NCBI RefSeq assembly: GCF_000702305.1
Contig: NZ_JNLC01000017.1
Coordinates: 186,001 to 250,000 of the forward strand
From: Allobosea sp. 117
GTDB taxonomy: Bacteria; Pseudomonadota; Alphaproteobacteria; Rhizobiales; Xanthobacteraceae
Direction of reading: 5' to 3'
DNA: 64,000 bases
The notes under the pieces were generated by a model, which saw only the letters and a list, made by a program, of their open reading frames with translations, ran no database searches and was not told the DNA's origin. The position numbers were made by a program, and so were the translations under genes. This document shows, piece after piece, positions 49,557-60,484 of the stretch (its first letter is position 1; each line of letters begins with the position of its first letter).

Positions 49557-49973
49557 GTCAGGGCTCCCGGCACTGGTGGCTTCCGGCTGGCGTCGAAGCC
49601 GCTTTCCTTATCACTGCGGCGGCGCGTCGCAATCCCGTCGCTCGTCGCGGCCTCGCCCCGACATATGCCGCCATGGCATGACGGGAGACGATCTCGTCAT
49701 CGCAGCATCGTAATAATAAGCGCAAAAATCGTCTAAATAAGCGGCTTTCCAGACCATCGCGCGCGATGTAAAGCTCATCTCTTCCGCAGTGCGAAGACCT
49801 CCGATTTCACCTTGCGGATCTACGCTATGCAGAGCGTGGCATTACGGCCGCAGCCGGCCGTAATGCGTATCCGAGGATCCAGTCTTCTCGAAATCGCCAC
49901 AAGGTGGCACAATCGCGGCCACATTTTCTTGTTCATCGACCGTTCACCTGTCAACGGGAGAAGGAACGAGCGA
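49557..49973. other. Spacer between ALDH7 and RlpA-like genes
   Basis: 417 nt. It contains an A/T-rich stretch near 49705-49745 (CAAAAATCGTCTAAATAAGC), likely promoter material, and a perfect palindrome (49839-49866). An in-frame ATG at 49812 could extend the RlpA-like gene, but the extension has no export signal and no ribosome site. I see no RNA gene. Confidence 0.5.
49839..49866. promoter_or_regulatory. Perfect 12-bp hairpin in the RlpA-like gene leader
   Basis: GCATTACGGCCG pairs with CGGCCGTAATGC around a CAGC loop. There is no T run after it, so it is not a standard terminator. Its place 107 nt before the TTG start suits a leader hairpin or a regulator site. Confidence 0.5.
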
Positions 49974-50381
49974 TTGAAGGCTTGGGGATTTGGACGAATC
50001 GCCCGCATGGGGGTTCTTGCGGGTGGTGTCGCCGTCGGTGCTTCCGCCCTTGCGTGCACCGGGGCCGTCGCAGGCGAAGCCAAGAGCGGCGCCAAGGCCG
50101 GCACCATGAGCGGCATGGCATCCTATTACGGCTATGGCGGACGCACCGCCAATGGCGAGCGGCACAACGCGCAGGCCATGACCGCCGCCCACCGCACCCT
50201 GCCCTTCGGCACCAAGGTGCGCGTCACCAACACCTCGAACGGCCGCTCGGTCGTGCTGCGCATCAATGATCGCGGTCCCTTCGTGAAGGGACGGGTGATC
50301 GACGTGTCGACCGGCGCCGCCGAAGTGCTCGGCTTCCGCTCGCGCGGCGTGGCCAAGGTGCAGCTCGCCGTCGTCGAATAA
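49974..50381 (+). CDS. RlpA-like protein (double-psi beta-barrel)
   Basis: 135 aa. The TTG at 49974, with GGGAGAAGGAACG upstream, begins a signal peptide ([18 protein letters not shown]...). The DPBB domain follows: [20 protein letters not shown] and [18 protein letters not shown], then [20 protein letters not shown], the core of RlpA lytic transglycosylases. The C-terminal SPOR domain of E. coli RlpA is absent, so septal targeting may differ. It may cut denuded peptidoglycan. A hairpin at its end separates it from the convergent MerR gene. Confidence 0.86.
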   Translation: MKAWGFGRIARMGVLAGGVAVGASALACTGAVAGEAKSGAKAGTMSGMASYYGYGGRTANGERHNAQAMTAAHRTLPFGTKVRVTNTSNGRSVVLRINDRGPFVKGRVIDVSTGAAEVLGFRSRGVAKVQLAVVE

Positions 50382-50392
50382 TCAGCGGGAAC

Positions 50393-50411
50393 GCGCCGGC
50401 ACGGCCGGCGC
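50393..50411. terminator. Hairpin between convergent rlpA-like and merR genes
   Basis: GCGCCGGC pairs with GCCGGCGC around ACG, starting 11 nt after the RlpA-like stop and touching the MerR stop. No T run follows, so efficiency is uncertain. Confidence 0.5.
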
Positions 50412-51320
50412 TCAGCCCTTGCCTCCCGACGCCGCGTCGAGGATGCGCCGGCATTCCTGCAGCTCGTAGAGCGTGGCCTGCAAGCGGCGAACGTCGTCGC
50501 GCGACAGGTTGAACTGGGCCTCCGGCACGAAGCGGCCCGCTGCCGTCTGGGATGCCTGCACCGGCTCGCGAGGCGGCGGTGCCGCCTGGGGCTGGCGCGG
50601 CTCCGGTGGCGGAGCGCTCTCGCGCGGCGCCTCCTTCGCGCTGCCCGGCCCGGCGGGCCGGAACGGGAAGCTCGGCATGTCGCTGCGGGTCGGATTACTC
50701 CACGCCTCCTGCCTCGGGGCCGGCGGCGGATCACGGCGCAGCAGCGGCGCGGGATGAGGCTCGCGCCGGGCTTCCGGAACAAGCCCGCGTGCCGGCTCCC
50801 GACGCGGCGGCAGGTCGAGAATGTCCGGCAGCTCCTCGGGCAGCACGGGGCCCTTGGCGTCGTCGCGGCCGCGCAGAACGGGAAGCAGGTTGAGCAGCCC
50901 GCCGAGCGTGCCCCCGTGCTGGCCTTCGGAGCCGCGACCGGCCTTGCGCGCGGCCGGAACGCCGGGATGGCCCGCATCCACCAGCTCGGCCGCGACCTGA
51001 TCGGCCAAGCCGTCGGGCTCCTCCCCCTCCGCCTCCAGCCAGATCATCTGGACATAGCGCGGCCCCTGCTCCTTGAGGATGCGCTGGACGCCGCGGATGG
51101 TGTAGCCCTCGGAATAGAGCAGGTGCCGGATGCCGCGCAGCAGCTCGACGTCGTCGGGGCGGTAATAGCGCCGGCCGCCGCCGCGCTTCAGCGGGCGGAT
51201 CTGCGGGAAGCGGGTTTCCCAGAAACGCAGGACATGCTGCGGCAGACCGAGGTCTTCGGCGACCTCGCTGATCGTGCGAAAGGCGTCCGGTCCTTTCTCC
51301 ACGTGCAGCTCCTCCGGCAA
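50412..51320 (-). CDS. MerR family transcriptional regulator
   Basis: 302 aa. The N-terminal MerR helix-turn-helix ([22 protein letters not shown]) and wing ([17 protein letters not shown]) occupy residues about 14-60 and are followed by [14 protein letters not shown]. The rest is long, disordered, rich in Pro/Arg/Ala, with a short helical C-terminus ([23 protein letters not shown]). This form, downstream of ihfA, is typical of Rhizobiales. No effector-binding domain is seen, so the signal is unknown. Confidence 0.88.
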   Translation of the reverse strand: MPEELHVEKGPDAFRTISEVAEDLGLPQHVLRFWETRFPQIRPLKRGGGRRYYRPDDVELLRGIRHLLYSEGYTIRGVQRILKEQGPRYVQMIWLEAEGEEPDGLADQVAAELVDAGHPGVPAARKAGRGSEGQHGGTLGGLLNLLPVLRGRDDAKGPVLPEELPDILDLPPRREPARGLVPEARREPHPAPLLRRDPPPAPRQEAWSNPTRSDMPSFPFRPAGPGSAKEAPRESAPPPEPRQPQAAPPPREPVQASQTAAGRFVPEAQFNLSRDDVRRLQATLYELQECRRILDAASGGKG

Positions 51321-51364
51321 GGCGGCGGCACCAGGGCCGACGCATCGAGTTCCAGTCTGGCGGG

Positions 51365-51673
51365 CTACTTGCCGTCGGCAGCGCCGCCGTTGATCTGCTG
51401 CTTCAGTATGTTGGACGGCTTGAACACCATGACACGGCGCGGCGCGATCGGCACTTCCTCGCCGGTCTTCGGGTTGCGGCCGACCCGCTCGCCCTTCTGG
51501 CGCACCACGAAGGAACCGAAGGAGGAGAGCTTTACCGTCTCCCCCCGCGCCACGCAGTCAGCGATTTCGGAGAGCACGGTCTCCACCAGCGCGGCGGATT
51601 CCGTCCGCGACAGGCCGACGCGCTGATAGACCGCTTCACACAGGTCCGCGCGCGTAATCGTCCGACCGCTCAT
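51365..51673 (-). CDS. ihfA: Integration host factor subunit alpha
   Basis: 102 aa, full length. The HU/IHF fold has [28 protein letters not shown] with the DNA-intercalating Pro in RNPKTGE. It pairs with IhfB (encoded elsewhere) to bend DNA in transcription and recombination. It lies between fabH and merR in the Rhizobiales gene order. Confidence 0.95.
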   Translation of the reverse strand: MSGRTITRADLCEAVYQRVGLSRTESAALVETVLSEIADCVARGETVKLSSFGSFVVRQKGERVGRNPKTGEEVPIAPRRVMVFKPSNILKQQINGGAADGK

Positions 51674-51757
51674 GAGCTTCTCCGTCCCCTGACAGGCTGT
51701 TTTGACAAAGCGTTAGCCTAGGCGCCGCCGCCGTCAATGGTCAACGCTGATGCGGTC

Positions 51758-52735
51758 CTACCACCGTACCAGTGCCGAACCCCAAGTAAAGCCGCCGCCC
51801 ATCGCCTCCAAAAGCACGACATCGCCTTGCTTTATGCGCCCGTCCGCATGGGCCGAGGCGAGCGCCAGGGGGATCGAGGCGGCCGAGGTGTTGCCGTGCT
51901 GGTCGACGGTAATGACCACCTTCTCGGGCGCGATTCCGAGCTTGTGGGCACTGCCGTCGATGATGCGGCGATTCGCCTGATGCGGCACGAACCAGTCGAT
52001 GGTGCCGGCGTCGATGCCGGTCGCCCGGAAGGCGTCCTCGATCACGTCGGTGATCATGCCGACGGCATGGCGGAACACCTCGCGGCCTTCCATGCGCAGA
52101 TAACCGACCGAGCGGGTCGAGGAGACGCCGCCGTCGACATAGAGCTTGGTCTTGTAGCGTCCGTCCGAGCGCAGATGCGTGGTCAGCACGCCGCGCTCGT
52201 CGTCCTTCCCCTCGTCCGGCACGGCTTCGAGCACCAGCGCGCCGGCGCCGTCGCCGAACAGCACGCAGGTGGTGCGGTCGGACCAGTCGAGGATGCGCGA
52301 GAAGGTCTCGGCGCCAATGACCAGAGCGCGCTTGTGGCTTCCCGATTTCAGGAAATTGTCGGCGGTGGCCAGCGCGAAGACGAAGCCGGAGCAGACCGCC
52401 TGCAGGTCGAAGGCGGCGCCATGGGTGATGCCGAGGCCGGACTGCACGCTCACCGCGGTCGCCGGGAAGGTGTTGTCCGGGGTCGAGGTGGCGAGCACGA
52501 TGAGGTCGATGTCGGCCGGCTCGAGCCCGGCATCTTCGAGCGCGGCGCGGGCGGCGCTGAGCGCGAGATCGGAGGTCACCTCCCCTTCGGCGGCGATGTG
52601 CCGCGCGCGGATGCCGGTACGCTGGACGATCCATTCATCGGAGGTGTCGACCATGAGCGCGAGGTCGGCATTGGTGAGGATACGCGCGGGCAGATAGGAA
52701 CCGACGCCGCGTACGACCGATCGAAGATGACTCAC
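51758..52735 (-). CDS. fabH: Beta-ketoacyl-ACP synthase III
   Basis: 325 aa. The catalytic triad is visible: Cys in [12 protein letters not shown], His in [11 protein letters not shown] and Asn in [14 protein letters not shown]. It condenses acetyl-CoA with malonyl-ACP to start fatty acid synthesis. The GTG start overlaps the plsX stop (GTGA), so translation is coupled with PlsX. Confidence 0.96.
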   Translation of the reverse strand: MSHLRSVVRGVGSYLPARILTNADLALMVDTSDEWIVQRTGIRARHIAAEGEVTSDLALSAARAALEDAGLEPADIDLIVLATSTPDNTFPATAVSVQSGLGITHGAAFDLQAVCSGFVFALATADNFLKSGSHKRALVIGAETFSRILDWSDRTTCVLFGDGAGALVLEAVPDEGKDDERGVLTTHLRSDGRYKTKLYVDGGVSSTRSVGYLRMEGREVFRHAVGMITDVIEDAFRATGIDAGTIDWFVPHQANRRIIDGSAHKLGIAPEKVVITVDQHGNTSAASIPLALASAHADGRIKQGDVVLLEAMGGGFTWGSALVRW

Positions 52736-53823
52736 GATTGAACCTGCAAATCGTCCGAATGCTCGGCGTCCTGCGCCGACCCGGCGGAAGCCGATCCGGA
52801 GACGCGCGGACGGCCGCTGATGCCTGCCTCGATGCGCGACAGAAGATCGTAGCGCACCATGTCGTAGCCGATGTCGACGGCGGAGGCGAAACCCTCCGCG
52901 TCGGTGCCACCATGGCTCTTGATGACGACGCCGTTGAGGCCGAGGAACACGCCGCCATTGGACTTGCGCGGATCGAGCTTCTCGCGCAGCGCGCGGAAGG
53001 CGCTCCGCGCGAAGAGATAGCCGATGCGCGCCATGAAGCTGCGCTGGATCGCCGCGCGCAGATAGTCGGCGACCTGCCGCGCCGTCCCCTCGGCGGTCTT
53101 CAGCGCGATGTTGCCGGCGAAGCCCTCGATCACCACCACGTCGACGGTGCCCTTGCCGAGGTCGTCGCCCTCGACGAAGCCGCGATAGTCGAGGCCGGGA
53201 TGGTTGGCGGCCCGCAGCGCGGCACCGGCCTCCTTCACCTCCTCGACGCCCTTGATCTCCTCGACGCCGACATTGAGCAGGCCGACGGTCGGTCGGTCGA
53301 TGTCGAAGACGATGCGGGCCATGGCGGCGCCCATCACCGCCATGTCGATGAGATGCTGGGCGGTGGCGCCGATGCTGGCGCCGATGTCGAGCACCACGCT
53401 CTCGCCGCGCAACGTCGGCCACAGGCCGGCGATCGCCGGGCGGCCGATGCCGGCCATGGTCTTCAGATTGACCTTGGCCATCGCCATCAACGCGCCGGTG
53501 TTGCCGGCCGAGACCGCGCAATCCGCCTGATGCAGGCGCACCGCATCGATGGCGCGCCACATGGAGGAGACCCGCCGGCCGCGCCGCAGCGCCTGGCTCG
53601 GCTTGTCGTCCATCTGCACCACGACATCGGTGTGGAAGATCTCGCTCGCCGCCGCGAGCTTGGGGCGCGGCGCCAGCAGCTCGCGGATGCGCGCCTCGTC
53701 GCCGAACAGCAGGTAGCGGATGTCGGGATGGCGGGTCAGCGCCATCTCGGCGCCGGGAATGACGACTTCCGGCCCATGGTCTCCGCCCATGACGTCGAGC
53801 GCGATGCGGACGAGCGATGACAT
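52732..53823 (-). CDS. plsX: Phosphate acyltransferase PlsX
   Basis: 363 aa. The N-terminus [20 protein letters not shown] is diagnostic, and further conserved parts are [13 protein letters not shown] and [14 protein letters not shown]. PlsX makes acyl-phosphate from acyl-ACP for phospholipid synthesis, as a peripheral membrane enzyme. The yceD gene lies 110 nt upstream. Confidence 0.96.
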   Translation of the reverse strand: MSSLVRIALDVMGGDHGPEVVIPGAEMALTRHPDIRYLLFGDEARIRELLAPRPKLAAASEIFHTDVVVQMDDKPSQALRRGRRVSSMWRAIDAVRLHQADCAVSAGNTGALMAMAKVNLKTMAGIGRPAIAGLWPTLRGESVVLDIGASIGATAQHLIDMAVMGAAMARIVFDIDRPTVGLLNVGVEEIKGVEEVKEAGAALRAANHPGLDYRGFVEGDDLGKGTVDVVVIEGFAGNIALKTAEGTARQVADYLRAAIQRSFMARIGYLFARSAFRALREKLDPRKSNGGVFLGLNGVVIKSHGGTDAEGFASAVDIGYDMVRYDLLSRIEAGISGRPRVSGSASAGSAQDAEHSDDLQVQS

Positions 53824-53933
53824 AGACGGCGTGGATCCCGGTCGGTCAGAAGGTGGGGTGGTCGCCCCGATGTGGTTCAGGGCATGCCCCAGTCGCGGGG
53901 GCGTGACAATAGCGGCTCGGCGTTCCGGCGCAA

Positions 53934-54476
53934 CTATTCCTCGTCATCGGGCTTTGCTGCGCCGCGGCGAAGCCCCGCGAGGGCGGCGAAGGGCGAGCCC
54001 TCGCCCGTCGTGTCGGCCGGCGGCTGGAATACGGCGCCCGGCTTGCGCGGATAGGGATCGAGCCCGAGGGCGAGAAACTCGCTCGCCACCGCGCCGACAT
54101 CGATGATGCCGTTGACGATCGGATCGGGGATGTCGTCCGCGCTTACCTCGACCTCGGAGCCGGGGCGCACCTCGGGCAGCCGGCCCTCCGGCACGAAATG
54201 CATCTCGATCTCCTCCGACAGCGGCGCGTCGAAGGGCTCCAGCGTGGCGACGCAGGTCTGCCGCACCGTGGCGTCGACGCGGCCCTCGACATTCACGCCG
54301 CCGCGTCCGTCCGGCACGAGATGGACGATCGCCCGCAACGCCGGGACGGCGACGATGTCGAGCTGCTTCGCCAGCGCCGCGCGGGTGCCCTCGTCGGGTT
54401 CGAGATGGAAGGTCGCGCCGCCTTCCGGTAGCTGCGCGACGACGACGGGATGGCTGAGGGCGGGTGCGGCGGTCAT
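53934..54476 (-). CDS. YceD (DUF177) family protein
   Basis: 180 aa. The DUF177 motif includes [24 protein letters not shown], with the conserved Cys (quoted as [15 protein letters not shown]), and the C-terminal half has [17 protein letters not shown]. YceD proteins are linked to 23S rRNA precursor stability and ribosome assembly in bacteria and plants. Its ATG overlaps the stop of the bc1 chaperone gene (ATGA), so they are coupled. Confidence 0.88.
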   Translation of the reverse strand: MTAAPALSHPVVVAQLPEGGATFHLEPDEGTRAALAKQLDIVAVPALRAIVHLVPDGRGGVNVEGRVDATVRQTCVATLEPFDAPLSEEIEMHFVPEGRLPEVRPGSEVEVSADDIPDPIVNGIIDVGAVASEFLALGLDPYPRKPGAVFQPPADTTGEGSPFAALAGLRRGAAKPDDEE

Positions 54477-55036
54477 GAGGGCTGTCCTTGCTGCGCGATG
54501 CGTCCCTGCGCGGCGGGGAAATCGATCCGCCCGGACGCCAGCGTCTCGAACGGCTGGGCGGCGAGGCCTGTGGCCGCCGCCCTCATATAGTCCGCCAATG
54601 CGGCAGCCTCGCGCAACCGTCCCTCGGCGCCGGCATAGACGTTGCGCAGCAGGGCGGCGGCGAGCTCGCCGGGGTTGGGGGCGGCGAGCGCGGCGTCATA
54701 GACGCCGACCCGGCCGTAGAAGGCTTCGGCGACGCGCTTCATCTTCTTGGGCACGGTGAGATCGCCGACGCCCATCTCGCGCAGGTTCGCGTCCATGTCG
54801 AAGCAGAACCGGTCGAACACCTTCTGGCCGAGCGCGCGGCGCTCCTCCGGCTCGTCCCTGAGCCGGTGGAACAGGGCGAAGGCGTGCACGAGGATCATCT
54901 CGAAGCGGCCTTCGATCGTGTCCGGAACGCCATAGTCGGTGTAAAAGGCCGGATCGCGCGCCTGCGCCACGATCGCGCCATAGAGGCGCTGAATGGTCTC
55001 GCCTCCGTCGTCGCGGCGGAACCACCGCAGAATCAT
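54473..55036 (-). CDS. Ubiquinol-cytochrome c chaperone (CBP3) family protein
   Basis: 187 aa. The ubiquinol-cytochrome c chaperone motif is LYGAIVAQARDPAFYTDYGV near the N-terminus, with FDRFCFDMDANLREMGVGD and VPKKMKRVAEAFYGR. CBP3 in mitochondria binds newly made cytochrome b; here the likely role is assembly of the bc1 complex. The ATG at 55036 fits the family; an upstream frame to 55405 is unrelated. It overlaps yceD by 4 nt. Confidence 0.86.
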   Translation of the reverse strand: MILRWFRRDDGGETIQRLYGAIVAQARDPAFYTDYGVPDTIEGRFEMILVHAFALFHRLRDEPEERRALGQKVFDRFCFDMDANLREMGVGDLTVPKKMKRVAEAFYGRVGVYDAALAAPNPGELAAALLRNVYAGAEGRLREAAALADYMRAAATGLAAQPFETLASGRIDFPAAQGRIAQQGQPS

Positions 55037-55220
55037 GGCAGGCCCTCCCGCCTGTTGCGCAGGCCCCAGGCCTGCTGCGCGGCGGGTTAGCGCGGGCGTG
55101 GACGGGTGGCAAGGGGCGTGGCGGCCGCACGGGTCGCGCCGCATCTGCCCATGCGGCATGGTAAAGACGGCCGGTTTCGCGCTAGACAGCGCACCGGACG
55201 ACGACTGGACCGGAGAGTTG

Positions 55221-55769
55221 ATGGTGTTCGACCGAGTGATGAACGGCGCGCCCCGCGGCGGCTCGAAAGGCGGCTTGGGACGCGGCGCTGCGCGCGCCAC
55301 CCTGCTCGTGGCGGCAGCCGCGGGCCTTGCGGTGTCGGGCTGCTCGAACATGCCGCTGCCGACCGCCAGCCTCGGCCTGGCCCGCAGCCCGACCGGCTTC
55401 GTCACCGAACAGCAGCGCGGCTATGTGACGGCACAGGGCGCGCTCGACCAGATTCCCATCGGGTCCAGCCAGGAGCAGGTGCTGCTGGTGCTGGGCACGC
55501 CCTCGACGGTCGCCACCGTGGACGGCGACGTCTTCTATTACATCTCGCAGAAGACCCGGAAGGTGATGTTCCTGAAGCCGGAGATCGTCGACCAGCGGGT
55601 GCTCGCGGTCTATTTCGACCCGAAGGACAAGCGCGTCACCCGCATCGCCGACTACGGCATGAAGGACGGCGTGGTGTTCGATTTCGTGTCCCGCACCACG
55701 CCGACCAGCGGCCAGGAGCTCTCGATCCTCGGACAGTTGCTGCAGGCATCGCTCGGCATGAACCCCTAG
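55221..55769 (+). CDS. bamE: Outer membrane assembly lipoprotein BamE (OmlA/SmpA)
   Basis: 182 aa. A lipoprotein signal peptide ends at LAVSGC, near residue 40, after a long N-terminal part. The SmpA/OmlA domain shows LDQIPIGSSQEQVLLVLGTPS and VFYYISQKTRKVMFLKPEIVD (quoted in part as DQIPIGSSQEQVLLVLGTPS). BamE is a small subunit of the BAM complex that inserts beta-barrel proteins. The ATG at 55221 follows CGGAGAG. It is divergent from the bc1 chaperone gene. Confidence 0.9.
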   Translation: MVFDRVMNGAPRGGSKGGLGRGAARATLLVAAAAGLAVSGCSNMPLPTASLGLARSPTGFVTEQQRGYVTAQGALDQIPIGSSQEQVLLVLGTPSTVATVDGDVFYYISQKTRKVMFLKPEIVDQRVLAVYFDPKDKRVTRIADYGMKDGVVFDFVSRTTPTSGQELSILGQLLQASLGMNP

Positions 55770-55787
55770 CGGCCGCGTCGCGGAGGA

Positions 55788-55811
55788 CTCCCGCCGCCGG
55801 AGCGGCGGGAG
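55788..55811 (+). terminator. Hairpin after bamE
   Basis: CTCCCGCCGC pairs perfectly with GCGGCGGGAG around CGGA, 18 nt after the bamE stop. Only a weak T-rich tail (AGTTCCC) follows. Confidence 0.65.
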
Positions 55812-55821
55812 CAGTTCCCTC

Positions 55822-55930
55822 AGAGCCCTTCCGATCAGGTGGAATCACCTGATCGGGAAGAAAGTGCTCTCACTCAATAGTTTGGAGCATGTTCTCATCG
55901 CGAAAGTCTTTCAACTTTCGCGGAACATGC

Positions 55931-55932
<2 letters not shown>
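55822..55932. repeat. Dispersed double-hairpin repeat, copy 3
   Basis: A 111-nt full copy. Hairpin 1 is CCGATCAGGTG/CACCTGATCGG around GAAT; hairpin 2 pairs GAGCATGTTC with GAACATGCTC and CGCGAAAGT with ACTTTCGCG. Hairpin 2 ends at the last base of GAGC, and two bases of the hppA stop codon (TGA) come from it. It lies between bamE and the convergent hppA. Confidence 0.82.
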
Positions 55933-58054
<2,122 letters not shown>

Positions 58055-58279
58055 GAGTTCGATCCCACCTAGGCTTGTTTCCTCGAAGGCGGGATCGTTC
58101 TTGCTGTTATGAGCTCGCGTTGGCGCGGCGTCGTCGCCCCTGCCCGCCGTCCGGAGCGCGAATGCGGGGGAGCGTGCCAAAAAGCCGCGCCTGCCGCAAT
58201 GCGGCAATCATCGGCAGACAAAGGAAATCTCTGGAATACCAAATACATAAATCCAGACACGGAACGCGCCCCGCCGAGG

Positions 58280-59542
58280 TCAGCCGAACCTCGCGACGCT
58301 GAAGGGCGCGGGATCCGTGAAGGGCGCCTCGCCGGTCATCATTTCCGCCATCAGCCGCCCGGTTACCGGGCCGAGGGTGAAGCCGAGATGCTGGTGGCCG
58401 ATGGCGAGCCAGAGTCCCTTGCGCGTGCGCGCCGGTCCGATCACCGGTAGCATGTCCGGGAAGGCGGGCCGGTAGCCGATCCACGGCTCGGGATCGACCC
58501 GGGCGCCGAGAGGAAGCAGTTCACGGGCGATCTTCTCGGTCCAGTCGAGCAGGACGGGCGTCTTCGGCGCATCGCGGCGGGCGAACTCGACGCCGGTGGT
58601 CAATCTTATGCCGGCTTCCATCGGGGTGACGACATAGCCGCCCTCCTCGTCCAGCACCGGGCGCGTCAGGCCGCCGCCGGGCGGCACCGCGTAGTGCATG
58701 TGATAGCCGCGCTTGACCGCCAGCGGCAGGCGGATGCCGAGCGGACGCAGCAGGTCGGACGACCAGGGGCCGAGCGCGACGACGGCGTTCTCCGCCGTCT
58801 CGCCGCCATGGGGACCGGCGGTCACCGCCTTCCAGCCGCCCGGCACGGGGGCGAGCGCCCGCGCATCCGCCTGCACGATCCGGCCGCCCAGCGCCTCGAA
58901 GCGCGCGGCATAGGCCTTGGTCACGCCGCCGGGCGAGGAGACCGAATGCGGGTCCGACCACAGCACGGCGCCGTGGAAGATCGGCCGCAGGCTCGGCTCC
59001 AGCGCCAGCGCCTCGTCGATCGTGAGCTCGCGGGCGGTCAGTCCGTATTCGCGGGCGAGCGGGAACTCGGTGCGCTCATTGGCGAGCCCGGCCTCGGTCC
59101 GGTAGAGCTTCAGCCAGCCGCCCTCGCGGAAATAATGCGCGGCGCCGCTCTCCGCCGCCAGCGCATCGTGCTCGGCGACGCTGTGCGAGAGCAGCTTCTG
59201 CATGATGCGGGCATAGTCGAGGATGCGGTCGGGGGCGCTCGCCTTCCAATAGGCGTAGAGCCACGGCGCCAGCCCCGGCAGCGCGCTCCAATGGTAGTTG
59301 GCCGCCGGGTTGCGCTTCAGCGCCACCTCGATGAGCGCGCGGAGCGAGCGCGGGAAGGCAACCGGATAGAGCGAGGCCGCCTCGACGAGGCCGGCATTGC
59401 CGTAGGAGGTCTCCTCACCCGGCGCCTTGCGGTCGATGAGCGTCACCTTCTGGCCGCGCTTGGCCAGATGCAGCGCGATCGAGGTGCCGACGATACCGGC
59501 GCCGAGGACGAGCGTATCGGTTTTCATGATGGCTCCAGACAT
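58280..59542 (-). CDS. DadA-like FAD-dependent amino acid dehydrogenase
   Basis: 420 aa. The FAD-binding VLGAGIVGTSIALHLAKRG is near residues 12-30 and GNAGLVEAASLYPVAFP follows, both typical of the D-amino acid dehydrogenase (DAO) group. The C-terminal AIGHQHLGFTLGPVTGRLMAE also fits. The enzyme would deaminate a D-amino acid or related amine with electrons to the quinone pool. It lies downstream of an amino-acid-binding protein on the same strand. An ATG at 59527 would shorten it by 5 residues. Confidence 0.87.
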   Translation of the reverse strand: MSGAIMKTDTLVLGAGIVGTSIALHLAKRGQKVTLIDRKAPGEETSYGNAGLVEAASLYPVAFPRSLRALIEVALKRNPAANYHWSALPGLAPWLYAYWKASAPDRILDYARIMQKLLSHSVAEHDALAAESGAAHYFREGGWLKLYRTEAGLANERTEFPLAREYGLTARELTIDEALALEPSLRPIFHGAVLWSDPHSVSSPGGVTKAYAARFEALGGRIVQADARALAPVPGGWKAVTAGPHGGETAENAVVALGPWSSDLLRPLGIRLPLAVKRGYHMHYAVPPGGGLTRPVLDEEGGYVVTPMEAGIRLTTGVEFARRDAPKTPVLLDWTEKIARELLPLGARVDPEPWIGYRPAFPDMLPVIGPARTRKGLWLAIGHQHLGFTLGPVTGRLMAEMMTGEAPFTDPAPFSVARFG

Positions 59543-59546
59543 GCGA

Positions 59547-59574
59547 ACGGCGGCGGGTGGTCTCCCGCCGCCGT
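59547..59574 (-). terminator. Hairpin between the amino-acid-binding protein and DadA-like genes
   Basis: ACGGCGGCGGG pairs perfectly with CCCGCCGCCGT around a 6-nt loop, just after the binding-protein stop. With no strong T run, it probably stabilises the upstream mRNA and lowers downstream expression, as is known for other binding-protein genes. Confidence 0.6.
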
Positions 59575-59590
59575 AGTGCGCCCTGCCCGT

Positions 59591-60355
59591 TCAGTTGATC
59601 GGGAAGGGGAAATATTTCGCGTTGATCTTCTGGTAGGTGCCGTCGGCGACGACCTCCTTGATCGCCTTGTTCAGCATCTCGCGCAGCTCATTGTCTTCCT
59701 TGCGCACGGCGATGCCGGTGCCCTGCGGATTGACGTCCTTGAGGTCCGGGCCGACGAACTTGCAGCACTTGCCGGCGTCGGTCTTCTCGAGCCACTCATA
59801 AAGCACGAACTTGTCGGCCAGCACGGCGTCGAGGCGGCCGGCCGCAAGGTCGGCATTGGCTTCGTCCTGCGTCGCGTAGAGCTTGATGTCCGAGCCCTTG
59901 TAGGTGTCCTCGAGATAGGTCGCGCCGGTGGTCGAGGACTGGGCGCCGATGGCCTTGCCCTTCAGTGCGGCGGGCGAGATGTCGGTGATCTTGGTGTCCT
60001 TCGGCGCGATGAAGTTGCCGGGCGTCAGATAATAGGGATCGGTGAAGGCGACCTTCTGCTTGCGCTCGTCGGTGATCGACATCGAGGCGACGATGGCGTC
60101 GAACTTCTTGGCGAGCAGCGCCGGAATGATGCCGTCCCAGTCCTGCGCGACGAAGGTGCACTCGACCTTCATCTTCTCGCACAGCGCCTTGGCGATCTCG
60201 ATGTCGAAGCCGACCAACTGGCCGGAGGTGTCGACCGAGTTGAAGGGAGGATAGGCGCCCTCGGTGCCGATGCGGACCTTCTTGATCTCGGCATGGGCGA
60301 GGCTCGCCGAGAGAGCGAGAGCAGCCGCTGCGGCCAGTAGCTTTGCGATTTTCAT
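59591..60355 (-). CDS. Amino-acid ABC transporter periplasmic binding protein (lysine/arginine/ornithine type)
   Basis: 254 aa. A signal peptide (1-22, ending LAHAE) leads to the family 3 binding fold: VRIGTEGAYPPFNSVDTSGQ and FDIEIAKALCEKMKVEC, then GIIPALLAKKFDAIVASMSI and DERKQKVAFTDPYY. The pattern resembles lysine/arginine/ornithine or histidine binding proteins. Transport partners are not adjacent. The gene upstream of DadA-like suggests uptake of the amino acid that enzyme oxidises. Confidence 0.9.
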   Translation of the reverse strand: MKIAKLLAAAAALALSASLAHAEIKKVRIGTEGAYPPFNSVDTSGQLVGFDIEIAKALCEKMKVECTFVAQDWDGIIPALLAKKFDAIVASMSITDERKQKVAFTDPYYLTPGNFIAPKDTKITDISPAALKGKAIGAQSSTTGATYLEDTYKGSDIKLYATQDEANADLAAGRLDAVLADKFVLYEWLEKTDAGKCCKFVGPDLKDVNPQGTGIAVRKEDNELREMLNKAIKEVVADGTYQKINAKYFPFPIN

Positions 60356-60484
60356 GTCGGTGTTCCCGATGCTGGAAGCCTGGAGCGCGCCTGCCGCGCG
60401 AGCGGCGGAACGCTCCGGCGCGACCGAGGCTAGGGCGGCGATTCCACAGTGGCAATCGGAGTTTTACTAGCCTTTGGTACAGGC

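Noticed and set aside
49812-49973. ATG-started N-terminal extension of the RlpA-like protein
   Set aside because: The extension has no ribosome site and would bury the signal peptide; the TTG at 49974 has both a good site and a leading signal peptide.
51758-53560. 600-codon frame covering fabH and part of plsX
   Set aside because: The upstream part is plsX out of frame. FabH starts at the GTG 52735 overlapping the plsX stop.
53824-53933. Missing rpmF between yceD and plsX
   Set aside because: The spacer is 110 nt, too short for rpmF. In Alphaproteobacteria rpmF is usually elsewhere, so this is not a deletion.
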